Shown: positions 1 through 7,785 of the stretch, piece by piece
Position numbering within the stretch: the stretch's first letter is position 1
How the letters are laid out: every line of letters starts with the position of its first letter
From: an uncultured Clostridia bacterium
Lineage (GTDB): Bacteria; Bacillota; Clostridia; Christensenellales; UBA1242
Length of the DNA: 14,234 nucleotides
Reading direction: 5' to 3'
Assembly (NCBI GenBank): GCA_934725795.1
Contig: CAKVCF010000008.1
Span: 1-14,234, forward strand
Position numbers and translations under genes: made by a program
The notes under the pieces: model-generated
Told to the model about the DNA's origin: nothing
The model's input: the letters and a program-made list of their open reading frames with translations, nothing else
Database searches by the model: none

Positions 1-2
1 GA

Positions 3-3000
3 TTAATCTTCATCATCACCAAAAATTGCTTTGTATTCATCCATTGTTATAAGCACTTGACGTGGTTTGCTGCCTTCTTGTGGACCAATAAAGCCTGCAC
101 GTTCCATTTGGTCCATAATTCTGCCAGCACGGTTAAAACCAACTGAATAGCGGCGTGATATCATGCTGCCACTTGCTTGTTTGTTTTGAATGAATATTTT
201 AAGGGCATCTTTAAGCACAGGGTCAAATTCCATTTCTCTTGGATTGACACCATCTGCACCATTTGACCTTTCTGCTTGATGTGGATTTTTGATTGTCTTG
301 CCAGTATCTTCATCATAAACTGGTGTGTTGTGTTCTTTGATATATTCCACAACGGCTGAAATTTCAGCATTTGAAACAAACGCACCTTGAATACGCTTTG
401 GTTCTGGCTTATCAAGAGGTTTGAATAACATATCGCCTTTACCAAGCAATTTTTCAGCACCGCCACCGTCAAGCACGGTTTTGCTGTCCATATAGTTGGT
501 AAGTGCAAATGCAATACGTGAAGGAAGGTTTGCTTTAACTGTACCAGTGATAACGTCAACAGAAGGGCGTTGAGTTGCAAGCACAAGGTGAATACCTGCT
601 GCCCTTGCTTTTGCTGCAAGTTTTGCAATTCTATCTTCAATTTCACGTTTTGCTTCAAGCATAAGGTCTGCAAGTTCGTCCACAACAATAACGATGTATG
701 GTATCTTTTCTTCCACTTTGTTTTTAACAATATCAAGTTTGTTGAATTCGCCGATATTTACAACACGATGTTTTGCAAATAAGGCATAACGGCGTTCCAT
801 TTCTTTGATTGCCCAGTCAAGAGCATTGATTGCCATTTCTTTGCCTGTGATAACTTCTGGTATCAAAAGGTGTGGCAAGCCATTGTACTGTGTAAATTCA
901 ACTGTTTTAGGGTCAATCAAAATAAGGCGCAAATCTTGTGGACCAGCCTTATAGCACATTGAAAGAATCATGGTGTTAAGGCAAACAGATTTACCGCTGC
1001 CAGTGCTACCAGCAATAAGCACGTGAGGCATTTTGTCAAGGTTACAGAAGTTAATATCACCATTAATATCTTTACCTAAAACAAATGACAAAGGATTTGC
1101 ACGTTGACGGAATTGTTCACTATCAATCAATTCACGTAAACTTACTGCACTAACTTGAGCGTTTGGCACTTCAATACCAACTGAATTTTTGCCTGGAATT
1201 GGTGCTTCAACACGGATTGAACCATTTGAAGCAAGTGTCATTGCAATATCGTCTGCCATTTGTGCTATCTTGTTAACTGATATACCACGTGGCATTGTAA
1301 GTTCATATCTTGTAACAGCTGGACCAACTTGAACATTGTTAACTTTTGCTGGCACTTTAAAGTCTTCCAACACTTGTTCAAGGCGAACAATGTTATCTTG
1401 CAATTCGTCATCACTGATATGATATGTGTTTTCTAAATAATTTAACAATTCAACAGGTGGTGCAACATATGGTGGGATCTCTTGTTTTGGTTTGATTTGG
1501 TCAATTTTGATTTGTTCAGGTTCTTCAACCAAAGTCTTTTTAACTGCATTTGGCAAATGAAATTTTGAAATATCCACGCTTGGACGCACAACTTCTGTTT
1601 CCACTGTGCTACCAAGGTTATCTTTATGTGGATTGTATGCAAATTCGTCCACATAATCTTGCTTGCTTAAATCAACGTGTTCTTCTTCCACTTCTGGTTC
1701 AGTTGATTTTGTTTCTGGTTCAAATTGTTCAGTTTCGCCACTGTATTCTTCTTCCGCACCATAACTTTCTTCTATGTGCGATAATTCGTCTTCCCCATAG
1801 TGATTATTGGTATTGCTTGTATAGTTGTTTTGTTGATTATAATTGTTGCTATAATCTTGGCTATAACTATTTTGATTTGCTGAATAGTTTGTGTTTTGAC
1901 TTGCTGATTGATAACTATTTTGATTATCTGTATTTTGATTTGGTGCTGGTTCACGTGCTTGAAGTTCAGCGTATTCACTAGCATCAAAATCGTCATCTTC
2001 GTCCAAAATCAAATCGTCATATTCATCGTCTTTTTCTTCGGCTGAATAGCCATCTTCTTCACTTTCGTAATGATTTTGATTTGTATAATTGTTTTGTTGA
2101 GTTTGAGAATAATTGTAATTATTATTTTGCCCGTATTGAGTGTTAGATTGTGTGCTATCTTCACCGCCATCCATGAGTGCATCCATAATATTTGGTGTGA
2201 TTTCTTCCGCATTTGCAGATTTTGTTGGTTGTGTTTGTTCCGCACTTGAATTTGTATAATTGTTTGATTGATAATTGTTTGCTGGTTGGCTGTTTACACT
2301 GCCGTATTGTTCTGCTTGCGAAGTTTGATTTGGAGTTTTGCGTGGTGTTGGATTAAAGAAATCGTCTGCGGTGCTTTCAGGCGGTATGATAGGGTCAATA
2401 GGTGTTAAAATATATTCACGTTTGTTTATAGGGCGAGATTCTGGTTTGCGTTCATTTATATTCACATTTGGCATACTGCTTGAAATGATTGTTGTTTCAC
2501 CCTTTTCAAGCCCTAAACGGCGTTTTGCAAGTTTTTTGGCTGTTTCTTCTTGGTCAACAGGTGGTTGTTCTGGCATATTGAATTCAAAATCTTCAATGTT
2601 CTTAAAGTCAAATTTAGTTGGTTTTTCTGCCACGCCATACTCTTTTTCACGATTGAAATAATCAATGATAAGCCCAACAAACACTGCCAAAGCAATGGCA
2701 CTGAAAATATATGCTCCAACAACTGTAAGCAATTTTGTGATTGGCCAACTGATTAAACTGAAAAGCAAGCCGCCAGCGGTTGTTTTTGCTTTGTAACTTG
2801 CTGCCAAAAATGCACCATAACTGCTTGCATCAAGGCGTGAACATAAAATCAAGTGGAAAATAAACCAAACAATGCAAACTGATGTAACAAGATAGGCTAT
2901 GTAACGCTTTTTTGCTACAAATTGTTTTTTGCTAAGTTTGAGTGCACAAAAGAATATTCCTACAATGGAAATAGGATAAATGCTAAGACCAATAACACCT

Positions 3001-3197
3001 AAAATAACATTTTTAACAAAGTTTGATGGCAACACACATGCAATAAAAAGGCACAAAAACACAATCAACCAAACAAGGCTGTGGTTAATTTTGATTTTCT
3101 TTTTAGGTTTTTGTTCAATTGGTTTTTGCTTTTTTTCAGGCTTTTCTTTGATTTCTTTTTCTGGTTTTTTGTTAAATGAAGATTTATATATTGCCAT
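3..3197 (-). CDS. ftsK: DNA translocase FtsK/SpoIIIE
   Basis: Membrane-anchored hexameric ATPase that pumps double-stranded DNA through the closing septum during division or into the forespore. A basic N-terminus (about residues 10-38) precedes about four membrane segments (about 40-57, 63-87, 99-119, 142-178). A long acidic and Q/N/Y/S-rich linker covers about 290-510. The motor follows, with Walker A GSTGSGKS at 730-737 and Walker B VVDELAD around D840-E841. The C-terminal winged-helix gamma domain starts near 990 (SRRYSVGFNRAGRIMDQ) and normally reads polar DNA motifs. I chose the ATG at 3197 because AAAGGGTGG lies just upstream; a TTG 12 codons earlier (3233) has no such site. The product is 1064 aa, much longer than the roughly 790 aa of B. 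subtilis SpoIIIE, mainly because of the linker. It is last in the rpsO-pnp-ylxY-ftsK order. The family is certain; a vegetative or sporulation-specific role cannot be told from sequence. Confidence 0.97.
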   Translation of the reverse strand: MAIYKSSFNKKPEKEIKEKPEKKQKPIEQKPKKKIKINHSLVWLIVFLCLFIACVLPSNFVKNVILGVIGLSIYPISIVGIFFCALKLSKKQFVAKKRYIAYLVTSVCIVWFIFHLILCSRLDASSYGAFLAASYKAKTTAGGLLFSLISWPITKLLTVVGAYIFSAIALAVFVGLIIDYFNREKEYGVAEKPTKFDFKNIEDFEFNMPEQPPVDQEETAKKLAKRRLGLEKGETTIISSSMPNVNINERKPESRPINKREYILTPIDPIIPPESTADDFFNPTPRKTPNQTSQAEQYGSVNSQPANNYQSNNYTNSSAEQTQPTKSANAEEITPNIMDALMDGGEDSTQSNTQYGQNNNYNYSQTQQNNYTNQNHYESEEDGYSAEEKDDEYDDLILDEDDDFDASEYAELQAREPAPNQNTDNQNSYQSASQNTNYSANQNSYSQDYSNNYNQQNNYTSNTNNHYGEDELSHIEESYGAEEEYSGETEQFEPETKSTEPEVEEEHVDLSKQDYVDEFAYNPHKDNLGSTVETEVVRPSVDISKFHLPNAVKKTLVEEPEQIKIDQIKPKQEIPPYVAPPVELLNYLENTYHISDDELQDNIVRLEQVLEDFKVPAKVNNVQVGPAVTRYELTMPRGISVNKIAQMADDIAMTLASNGSIRVEAPIPGKNSVGIEVPNAQVSAVSLRELIDSEQFRQRANPLSFVLGKDINGDINFCNLDKMPHVLIAGSTGSGKSVCLNTMILSMCYKAGPQDLRLILIDPKTVEFTQYNGLPHLLIPEVITGKEMAINALDWAIKEMERRYALFAKHRVVNIGEFNKLDIVKNKVEEKIPYIVIVVDELADLMLEAKREIEDRIAKLAAKARAAGIHLVLATQRPSVDVITGTVKANLPSRIAFALTNYMDSKTVLDGGGAEKLLGKGDMLFKPLDKPEPKRIQGAFVSNAEISAVVEYIKEHNTPVYDEDTGKTIKNPHQAERSNGADGVNPREMEFDPVLKDALKIFIQNKQASGSMISRRYSVGFNRAGRIMDQMERAGFIGPQEGSKPRQVLITMDEYKAIFGDDED

Positions 3198-3221
3198 TTG
3201 CCACCCTTTTACTTTGTAAAA

Positions 3222-3227
3222 AGTATA
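3222..3227 (-). promoter_or_regulatory. Candidate -10 box for ftsK
   Basis: On the minus strand TATACT lies 24 bases before the ftsK ATG. A convincing -35 is missing: at 17-base spacing the hexamer is TTTGCT, inside the T-rich tail of the preceding terminator. If real, this gives ftsK its own short-leader transcript just after ylxY transcription ends. Confidence 0.35.
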
Positions 3228-3241
3228 CAACAAATTAACAA

Positions 3242-3274
3242 AAAAGCAAAGAATTTTATGCTCTCTTTGCTTTT
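3242..3274 (-). terminator. Intrinsic terminator after ylxY
   Basis: An 11-bp perfect stem (3242-3252 with 3264-3274) encloses an 11-base loop. Read on the minus strand it ends in a run of T. It starts 46 bases after the ylxY stop and lies in the short gap before ftsK, so the two genes are probably not one simple operon. The stem is AT-rich and termination may be partial. Confidence 0.7.
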
Positions 3275-3319
3275 CGACAAATTATCATATTTGTTTTTTG
3301 TTTTACTTCTTTTGCCTTT

Positions 3320-4012
3320 TTACGCCAAGCAGGCAGTTACTGTTGCTGGTTCAAAACCATTGTTCACAGCATATGCAAGTATTTTAGTTAAAGCCGCCAC
3401 CGTTTTAGGTGTTGGATGCATCAAAATCAAATCACCGTTTGCCATGTCCTTTGTTGCACGTTTATATATAACATCTTCATTTTGGTCGCGCCAGTCGATT
3501 GTGTCGCGCGTCCACATTATGGTCTTATAACCTAAATTTTCGGCAGCGTCCACTGTGGTTTTGTTGTATGCCCCGCTTGGTGGAGCAAAAAGTGTCATTT
3601 CTATGCCTAAATTTTTGCTTATAACATCATGGCATGCCTTAATTTCTTGCGCATTTGCATCAAAACTTAATTTGTCTTGGTCTTTATGATAAAAACCATG
3701 ATTGCCAAGTTCAAACCCGCGTGAATAAATTTGTTTAACCACGTCAATATTCTTAACCGCCCAACTGCCGCCAACAAAAAATGTTGCTTTAACTTTGTAA
3801 GCATCAAAAATATCTAACATATCTAACACACAATCTTCATTTTGATAGACATTCACCATAAAACTAACTTTATTTTGATTGGTGTTGCCAGAATAATAAA
3901 CCCTTGCATCGGCTTGTACATTTAATGCACGTGCATTGCTATATGAAAGGGTTGCAAGTGTTAAAAACATTGCAACAATAACACAATTTGCAATAATGAT
4001 ACTTTTTTTCAT
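3320..4012 (-). CDS. ylxY: YlxY-like sporulation polysaccharide deacetylase family protein
   Basis: A NodB-fold protein with a signal anchor (residues 1-24). The domain starts near residue 46: VKATFFVGG at 74-82, NHGFYH with metal-ligand-like H105 and H109, FAPPSGAYN at 142-150, DTIDW at 170-174 and LILMHP with H199. Catalytic motif 1, normally TFDDG, is replaced by MVNVYQNED (52-60), so the usual aspartates are absent. From memory the same INV-type replacement, FAPPSG and DTIDW occur in B. subtilis YlxY, which also sits next to pnp, so fold and context agree. At 230 aa it is shorter than that protein, lacking an N-terminal region between anchor and domain. The likely site of action is the envelope of the mother cell or forespore. 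Classical deacetylation is doubtful; binding or altered catalysis is possible. The ATG has no Shine-Dalgarno sequence and an in-frame TGA lies two codons upstream, so no longer start exists. Confidence 0.88.
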   Translation of the reverse strand: MKKSIIIANCVIVAMFLTLATLSYSNARALNVQADARVYYSGNTNQNKVSFMVNVYQNEDCVLDMLDIFDAYKVKATFFVGGSWAVKNIDVVKQIYSRGFELGNHGFYHKDQDKLSFDANAQEIKACHDVISKNLGIEMTLFAPPSGAYNKTTVDAAENLGYKTIMWTRDTIDWRDQNEDVIYKRATKDMANGDLILMHPTPKTVAALTKILAYAVNNGFEPATVTACLA

Positions 4013-4079
4013 ATTTCAATTTATTAAAATTTGCTGATGTTTATGTTATTTAAAATTAAAATGCTTTTAAAATTCAACT

Positions 4080-4098
4080 TTAACTTAAAATAAGTTAA
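4080..4098. repeat. Short inverted repeat between divergent genes
   Basis: TTAACTTA, a 3-base AAA centre, then TAAGTTAA. It lies between the divergently oriented ylxY and the 358-aa gene, about 28 bases before the plus-strand -35 box. It could be an operator, but in sequence this AT-rich an 8-bp arm is weak evidence. Confidence 0.3.
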
Positions 4099-4126
4099 TT
4101 TTACCACTCAATTTAACCAACGTCTA

Positions 4127-4155
4127 TTGACAATATGCTGCTAATGTGTTAAATT
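4127..4155 (+). promoter_or_regulatory. Housekeeping-sigma promoter for the 358-aa gene
   Basis: TTGACA (4127-4132), a 17-base spacer, then TAAATT (4150-4155) preceded by TGT, giving an extended -10 (TGnTAAATT). The expected start is near 4162, followed by AAAGGTAGG just before the ATG. The perfect -35 and optimal spacing make this a good sigma-A type promoter, so the gene is probably expressed during growth. Confidence 0.75.
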
Positions 4156-4179
4156 AAAAAAAGAAAAAGGTAGGATTTT

Positions 4180-5256
4180 ATGTTGAAAAATAATAGAGTT
4201 ATTACAACCAGACAACAAATTGCAACATTAAGGGCTGATATGACAATGTCCGAATTGCGCAACAAAGAATATTGTGCACAAAGAGATGCTTACAAAGCAT
4301 CACCAAAAGGCATTGCTGAAAGGAAAGAACGTGAAGCTATTCAAGCCATCACAAACGATATTGAAAACAAACGTTTGCAAGCGATTGAAGACCTTAAAAA
4401 ATTGCGTAAATATTTAGTTGAACACATTTTGCATGATTTAGGCATTGATTGTCCTAACAGCCAAAGCATTGAATTAAGCGATGAGCAAGTTCAAGCAGTT
4501 ATGTTTAAATATGCTGCAAATATCAATTATCTTACTGAAAACAGCAAGAAATTGGAAAAAATTGCCGAAGGCAAAAACAATTATGAATACATCAAACTTT
4601 ACAGAGATTTAATTATTGCAAACAAAGCATTTGTAAAAGTTGCACCTGTTAGCACTTTCTATTATCCATCAAAGTTGTTTAGCAACAATGGTTTAACCGT
4701 TTCATCATTTGTTAAATTTAAAGATTTCTTTAATGAACAAGGTTATTTTGAAGATGAAATGTTTATAAAAGCAAATCAAAGATATTTCACTGGTTTAAAA
4801 GATATCTCTTCAATAACAGATTTTAATGAATTGAAAAAAGAATTGAGAAGCGACCCTTCACTTTTCACAGGCGTTAACAGAACAGTAAGGCAAACAATTT
4901 TCTCAAGCAAACTTGCTTTGGCTGAAATTTTGCATTCAGCACCAAACGTATTCTTGTATATGTCGCCAAAAGAAATGAACATTGCAGGTGATATGTGCTC
5001 TTCACTTGTTGGCAAAATTATTGCACGCAACCCTGAAGTTTTAGATAATCTTCCAGCAAATTTCTTTGACGTAAACAAACCAAAATTTGTGTTTAATGAA
5101 CTTACAAAAGCACAAATTCATGAATTAGCAAAAGATTATTACAGCACCTACCCTGAACTTAAACGTTATATGGAAAAATATGTTAAAGGTTTAGAAAAAG
5201 CTAAAGTTCAAGCAGACGTTCAATCAAATCAAGACACTGACGACCTTAGCATTTAA
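4180..5256 (+). CDS. Hypothetical soluble helical protein, 358 aa
   Basis: I do not recognise this family. No signal peptide or membrane segment is seen, so it should be cytoplasmic. Residues 1-75 are highly charged and helical (Q/R/E/K-rich), probably coiled coil. The rest looks all-helical, with three related stretches: LIIANKAFVKVAPVS near 148, LALAEILHSAPNVFLYM near 247, and LVGKIIARNPEVLDNLP near 278. Each is a small-residue helix, then Pro and a hydrophobic turn, which suggests helical repeats of a solenoid that binds protein or nucleic acid. The C-terminus (about 338-358) is polar and probably disordered. It has its own sigma-A-like promoter and the Shine-Dalgarno-like AAAGGTAGG, runs opposite to ylxY and pnp, and ends at a strong terminator. 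Codon use resembles the neighbours. It looks like a lineage-specific insertion into the conserved pnp-ylxY neighbourhood. Real gene: confident; function: unknown. Confidence 0.88.
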   Translation: MLKNNRVITTRQQIATLRADMTMSELRNKEYCAQRDAYKASPKGIAERKEREAIQAITNDIENKRLQAIEDLKKLRKYLVEHILHDLGIDCPNSQSIELSDEQVQAVMFKYAANINYLTENSKKLEKIAEGKNNYEYIKLYRDLIIANKAFVKVAPVSTFYYPSKLFSNNGLTVSSFVKFKDFFNEQGYFEDEMFIKANQRYFTGLKDISSITDFNELKKELRSDPSLFTGVNRTVRQTIFSSKLALAEILHSAPNVFLYMSPKEMNIAGDMCSSLVGKIIARNPEVLDNLPANFFDVNKPKFVFNELTKAQIHELAKDYYSTYPELKRYMEKYVKGLEKAKVQADVQSNQDTDDLSI

Positions 5257-5304
5257 CTCTTACTGAATAAATAAAGTAAACACAATTTCACAGCACTTAA
5301 AAAC

Positions 5305-5334
5305 AAAAAATGGCTTAAATCTAAGCCATTTTTT
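5305..5334. terminator. Bidirectional intrinsic terminator
   Basis: Stem AATGGCTTA (5309-5317) with TAAGCCATT (5322-5330), a 4-base loop, flanked by six A on the left and six T on the right. It works in both directions: 49 bases after the 358-aa gene (+) and about 155 bases after the pnp stop (-), which converge here. Confidence 0.9.
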
Positions 5335-5489
5335 ATTGCTGTTTTTTAATTTAAAACCACAAACTTTAAAATAAACAAATATTTTAAGTAGCGGTTTATT
5401 ATTAAACTAAATCTTATTTACTTATGTTTATCTACATCAGTATTTGTAATTTACAATTAAAAACCTTGCTCACATTAAACTATATAAGA

Positions 5490-7586
5490 TTAAAGTTTTT
5501 TAATAAGTTTCATATCAACACGGCCACGTTCGTCAATTTTGATTGTTTTAACAAGCACACGGTCGCCAACGTTTACAACGTCTTCAACTTTATCAACATG
5601 GTCTTTGCTGAGTTTTGAAATGTGAACCATACCTTCTTTGCCAGGAGCAACTTCAACAAACGCACCAAAAGCAGTTGTACGAACAACTGTGCCTTGGTAT
5701 TCGCAGTTAAGTTCAAGGTCGGTTGCGATAGTTAAGATGATTTCTTTTGCACGTTGCATTTTTTCCATATCTGTTGCTGCAACGCAAACTTTACCATCGT
5801 CATCAATGTCAATTTTAACGCCAGTTTCTGCAATGATTTGGTTGATAACCTTACCACCTGAACCGATAACTTCACGGATTTTATCTGGGTCAATATTGAA
5901 AGATATAATTTTAGGAGCATATTTAGAAAGTTCTTTGCGTGGTTCTTTGATTGTTTTAAGCATAAGGCGCAAAATTTCCAAACGGCCAACACGTGCTTGT
6001 TCAAGCGCGGTTGTTAAAATGTTACGGTCGATGCCGTGGATTTTGATATCCATTTGAATTGCTGTGATACCTTTGCTTGTACCTGTAACTTTGAAGTCCA
6101 TATCGCCAAGGAAGTCTTCCAAACCTTGAATATCGGTTAAAACTGCAACCTTGTCGCTATCTTTATCTTTCATCAAGCCCATAGCGATACCTGCAACTGG
6201 GGCTTTAATAGGAACGCCTGCGTCCATAAGTGCCAAAGTACTGCCACATGTTGAAGCCATTGATGTTGAACCGTTTGAACTTAAAACATCACTAACTGTG
6301 CGGATAGCATATGGGAATTCTTCTTCACTTGGAAGCACTGCCAACAATGCTCTTTCAGCCAAAGCACCATGACCGATTTCACGTCTGCCTGGTGAACGCA
6401 AAGGTTTTGCTTCGCCTGTTGTGTAGCCTGGCATATTGTATTGGTGCATGTAGCGTTTATATTCTTCAGTGTCCAAACCTTCAAGTTCTTGCGCTTCACT
6501 TATCATACCTAAGGTACAAGTTGTAAGCACTTGTGTTTCGCCACGTGTGAACACGCCTGAACCATGAACACGTGGAAGCAAACCAACTTCACACCAAATT
6601 GGGCGGATTTCTGTTAATTTTCTGCCATCTGGACGAATACCCTTATCAAGCACTTTACGGCGTACTTTTTCTTTTTTCAAAGCATACAATGCAGCTGCGA
6701 TGGCTTTTTGTTGGTCTGGGAAAATTTCTGCAAAATGTTCTTGAATTTCTGCGTCAATTTCTTCTTCAATAGCATCACGAACATGACGGTCAAATTCTTT
6801 TAACATTTCGTCATATTTCTTGTCAGCATATTCTCTAACTGCTGTGTTGATTTCATCTGGCACAACGTCATAATGAATATGTGAATTGATTTGTTTGCCT
6901 TCCTTACCAAACACTGATTTCATAATTTTTTCTTGGAAAGCAACTTGTTTTTTGATTTCTTCATGCGCAAACATGATAGCATCAATCATAAGTGATTCAC
7001 TAACTTCTTTTGCACCTGCTTCAACCATTAAAACGGCTTCTTTTGTGCCTGCAACGGTTAAGTCAATACAACTTTCTTCAAGTTGTGCTGGTGTTGGGTT
7101 AACAATAAATTTACCGTCAATGCAACCAACTTTAACAGCACCTGTTGGGCCTTCAAATGGAATATCACTTACTGACAAAGCAATAGAACTGCCAAGCATT
7201 GCAAGTGGTTCTGGCATAATATCAGTGTCCACTGAAAGTGGAGTTGCAATGATTGTTACGTCATTATAAAAACCTTTTGGAAACAATGGGCGAAGTGGAC
7301 GGTCAATCAAACGAGAACGCAAAATAGCAGCATCGCTTGCCCTACCTTCACGTTTTTTCCAGCCGCCAGGAATTTTGCCTACGCTATACATTTTTTCTTC
7401 ATAATCCACACTGAGTGGGAAAAAGTCCATACCTGGACGTGGAGCCGCAGCCATTGTTGCGTTAACCATAACAACTGTATCGCCACATGTTACAATGCAG
7501 TGTCCAGATGCTTGACCACAGTACTTGCCAAGGGTTACTTCAACAGTTCTGCCTCCAATTTCTGTTTTAAATTTTGATTCTTTCAT
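5490..7586 (-). CDS. pnp: Polynucleotide phosphorylase (polyribonucleotide nucleotidyltransferase)
   Basis: Phosphorolytic 3'-to-5' exoribonuclease of mRNA decay, releasing nucleoside diphosphates; it acts as a trimer in the cytoplasm. At 698 aa it is full length. The first RNase PH domain is N-terminal (about 10-145), then a helical linker. The catalytic second RNase PH domain (about 310-540) has EDFLGDMDFK, with D491, D497 and K499 matching the E. coli metal and phosphate site residues D486, D492 and K494. A KH domain carries GSGG at 575-578, and a C-terminal S1 domain covers about 626-695 (FGAFVEV, GMVHISKLS). The ATG has an excellent AGGAGAAAG site. Its extended -10 promoter lies about 30 bases upstream. 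It follows rpsO in the common bacterial order, but a plus-strand gene and a terminator lie between, so it is transcribed alone. Confidence 0.99.
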   Translation of the reverse strand: MKESKFKTEIGGRTVEVTLGKYCGQASGHCIVTCGDTVVMVNATMAAAPRPGMDFFPLSVDYEEKMYSVGKIPGGWKKREGRASDAAILRSRLIDRPLRPLFPKGFYNDVTIIATPLSVDTDIMPEPLAMLGSSIALSVSDIPFEGPTGAVKVGCIDGKFIVNPTPAQLEESCIDLTVAGTKEAVLMVEAGAKEVSESLMIDAIMFAHEEIKKQVAFQEKIMKSVFGKEGKQINSHIHYDVVPDEINTAVREYADKKYDEMLKEFDRHVRDAIEEEIDAEIQEHFAEIFPDQQKAIAAALYALKKEKVRRKVLDKGIRPDGRKLTEIRPIWCEVGLLPRVHGSGVFTRGETQVLTTCTLGMISEAQELEGLDTEEYKRYMHQYNMPGYTTGEAKPLRSPGRREIGHGALAERALLAVLPSEEEFPYAIRTVSDVLSSNGSTSMASTCGSTLALMDAGVPIKAPVAGIAMGLMKDKDSDKVAVLTDIQGLEDFLGDMDFKVTGTSKGITAIQMDIKIHGIDRNILTTALEQARVGRLEILRLMLKTIKEPRKELSKYAPKIISFNIDPDKIREVIGSGGKVINQIIAETGVKIDIDDDGKVCVAATDMEKMQRAKEIILTIATDLELNCEYQGTVVRTTAFGAFVEVAPGKEGMVHISKLSKDHVDKVEDVVNVGDRVLVKTIKIDERGRVDMKLIKKL

Positions 7587-7613
7587 TTCTTTCTCCTATA
7601 ATAAACCGATTTA

Positions 7614-7622
7614 ATTATAGCA
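7614..7622 (-). promoter_or_regulatory. Extended -10 promoter for pnp
   Basis: Minus-strand TGCTATAAT: a perfect TATAAT with the TGn extension. The -35 at 17-base spacing (TTTTAC) is poor, as is common for extended -10 promoters. Transcription would begin about 20 bases before the pnp start codon, leaving no room for a large leader hairpin like that of E. coli pnp. Confidence 0.7.
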
Positions 7623-7713
7623 CAATAATCATAAAAGTAAAAATAATTTTTGCGTCAAACCAAAAAATCAAAGCATAAACATAAGATAATCACTCTAACC
7701 AAATTGCATATAT

Positions 7714-7742
7714 TTGCAAATTTTGCAAAGTTGTGTTAGCAT
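7714..7742 (+). promoter_or_regulatory. Candidate promoter for the 189-aa gene, with twin palindromes
   Basis: TTGCAA (7714-7719), a 17-base spacer, then TAGCAT (7737-7742) preceded by TGT, an extended -10 arrangement like that of the 358-aa gene. Two TTTGCAAA palindromes (7713-7720 and 7722-7729), 9 bases apart centre to centre, cover the -35 region and could be repressor sites. An alternative -10 is TATAAA at 7748-7753. Confidence 0.45.
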
Positions 7743-7785
7743 ATCACTATAAAAAATTCAGCCAAAACTTTTTAAAAGGATAAAT

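Noticed and set aside
1550..1981. 143-codon plus-strand frame opposite ftsK
   Set aside because: It is the complement of the low-complexity linker; the opposite frame carries clear FtsK domains on both sides.
3198..3233. Longer ftsK start at a TTG
   Set aside because: The TTG has no ribosome site, while ATG at 3197 follows AAAGGGTGG; the extra 12 residues overlap the probable promoter.
4038..4064. Sigma-E-like motif upstream of ylxY (GCATTTT, 12 bases, CATAAACA)
   Set aside because: Each box matches partly, but the spacing is shorter than usual and the sequence is too AT-rich to trust it.
5444..5456. Inverted repeat TTGTAA-T-TTACAA downstream of pnp
   Set aside because: Short, AT-rich and inside a convergent gap; nothing links it to regulation.
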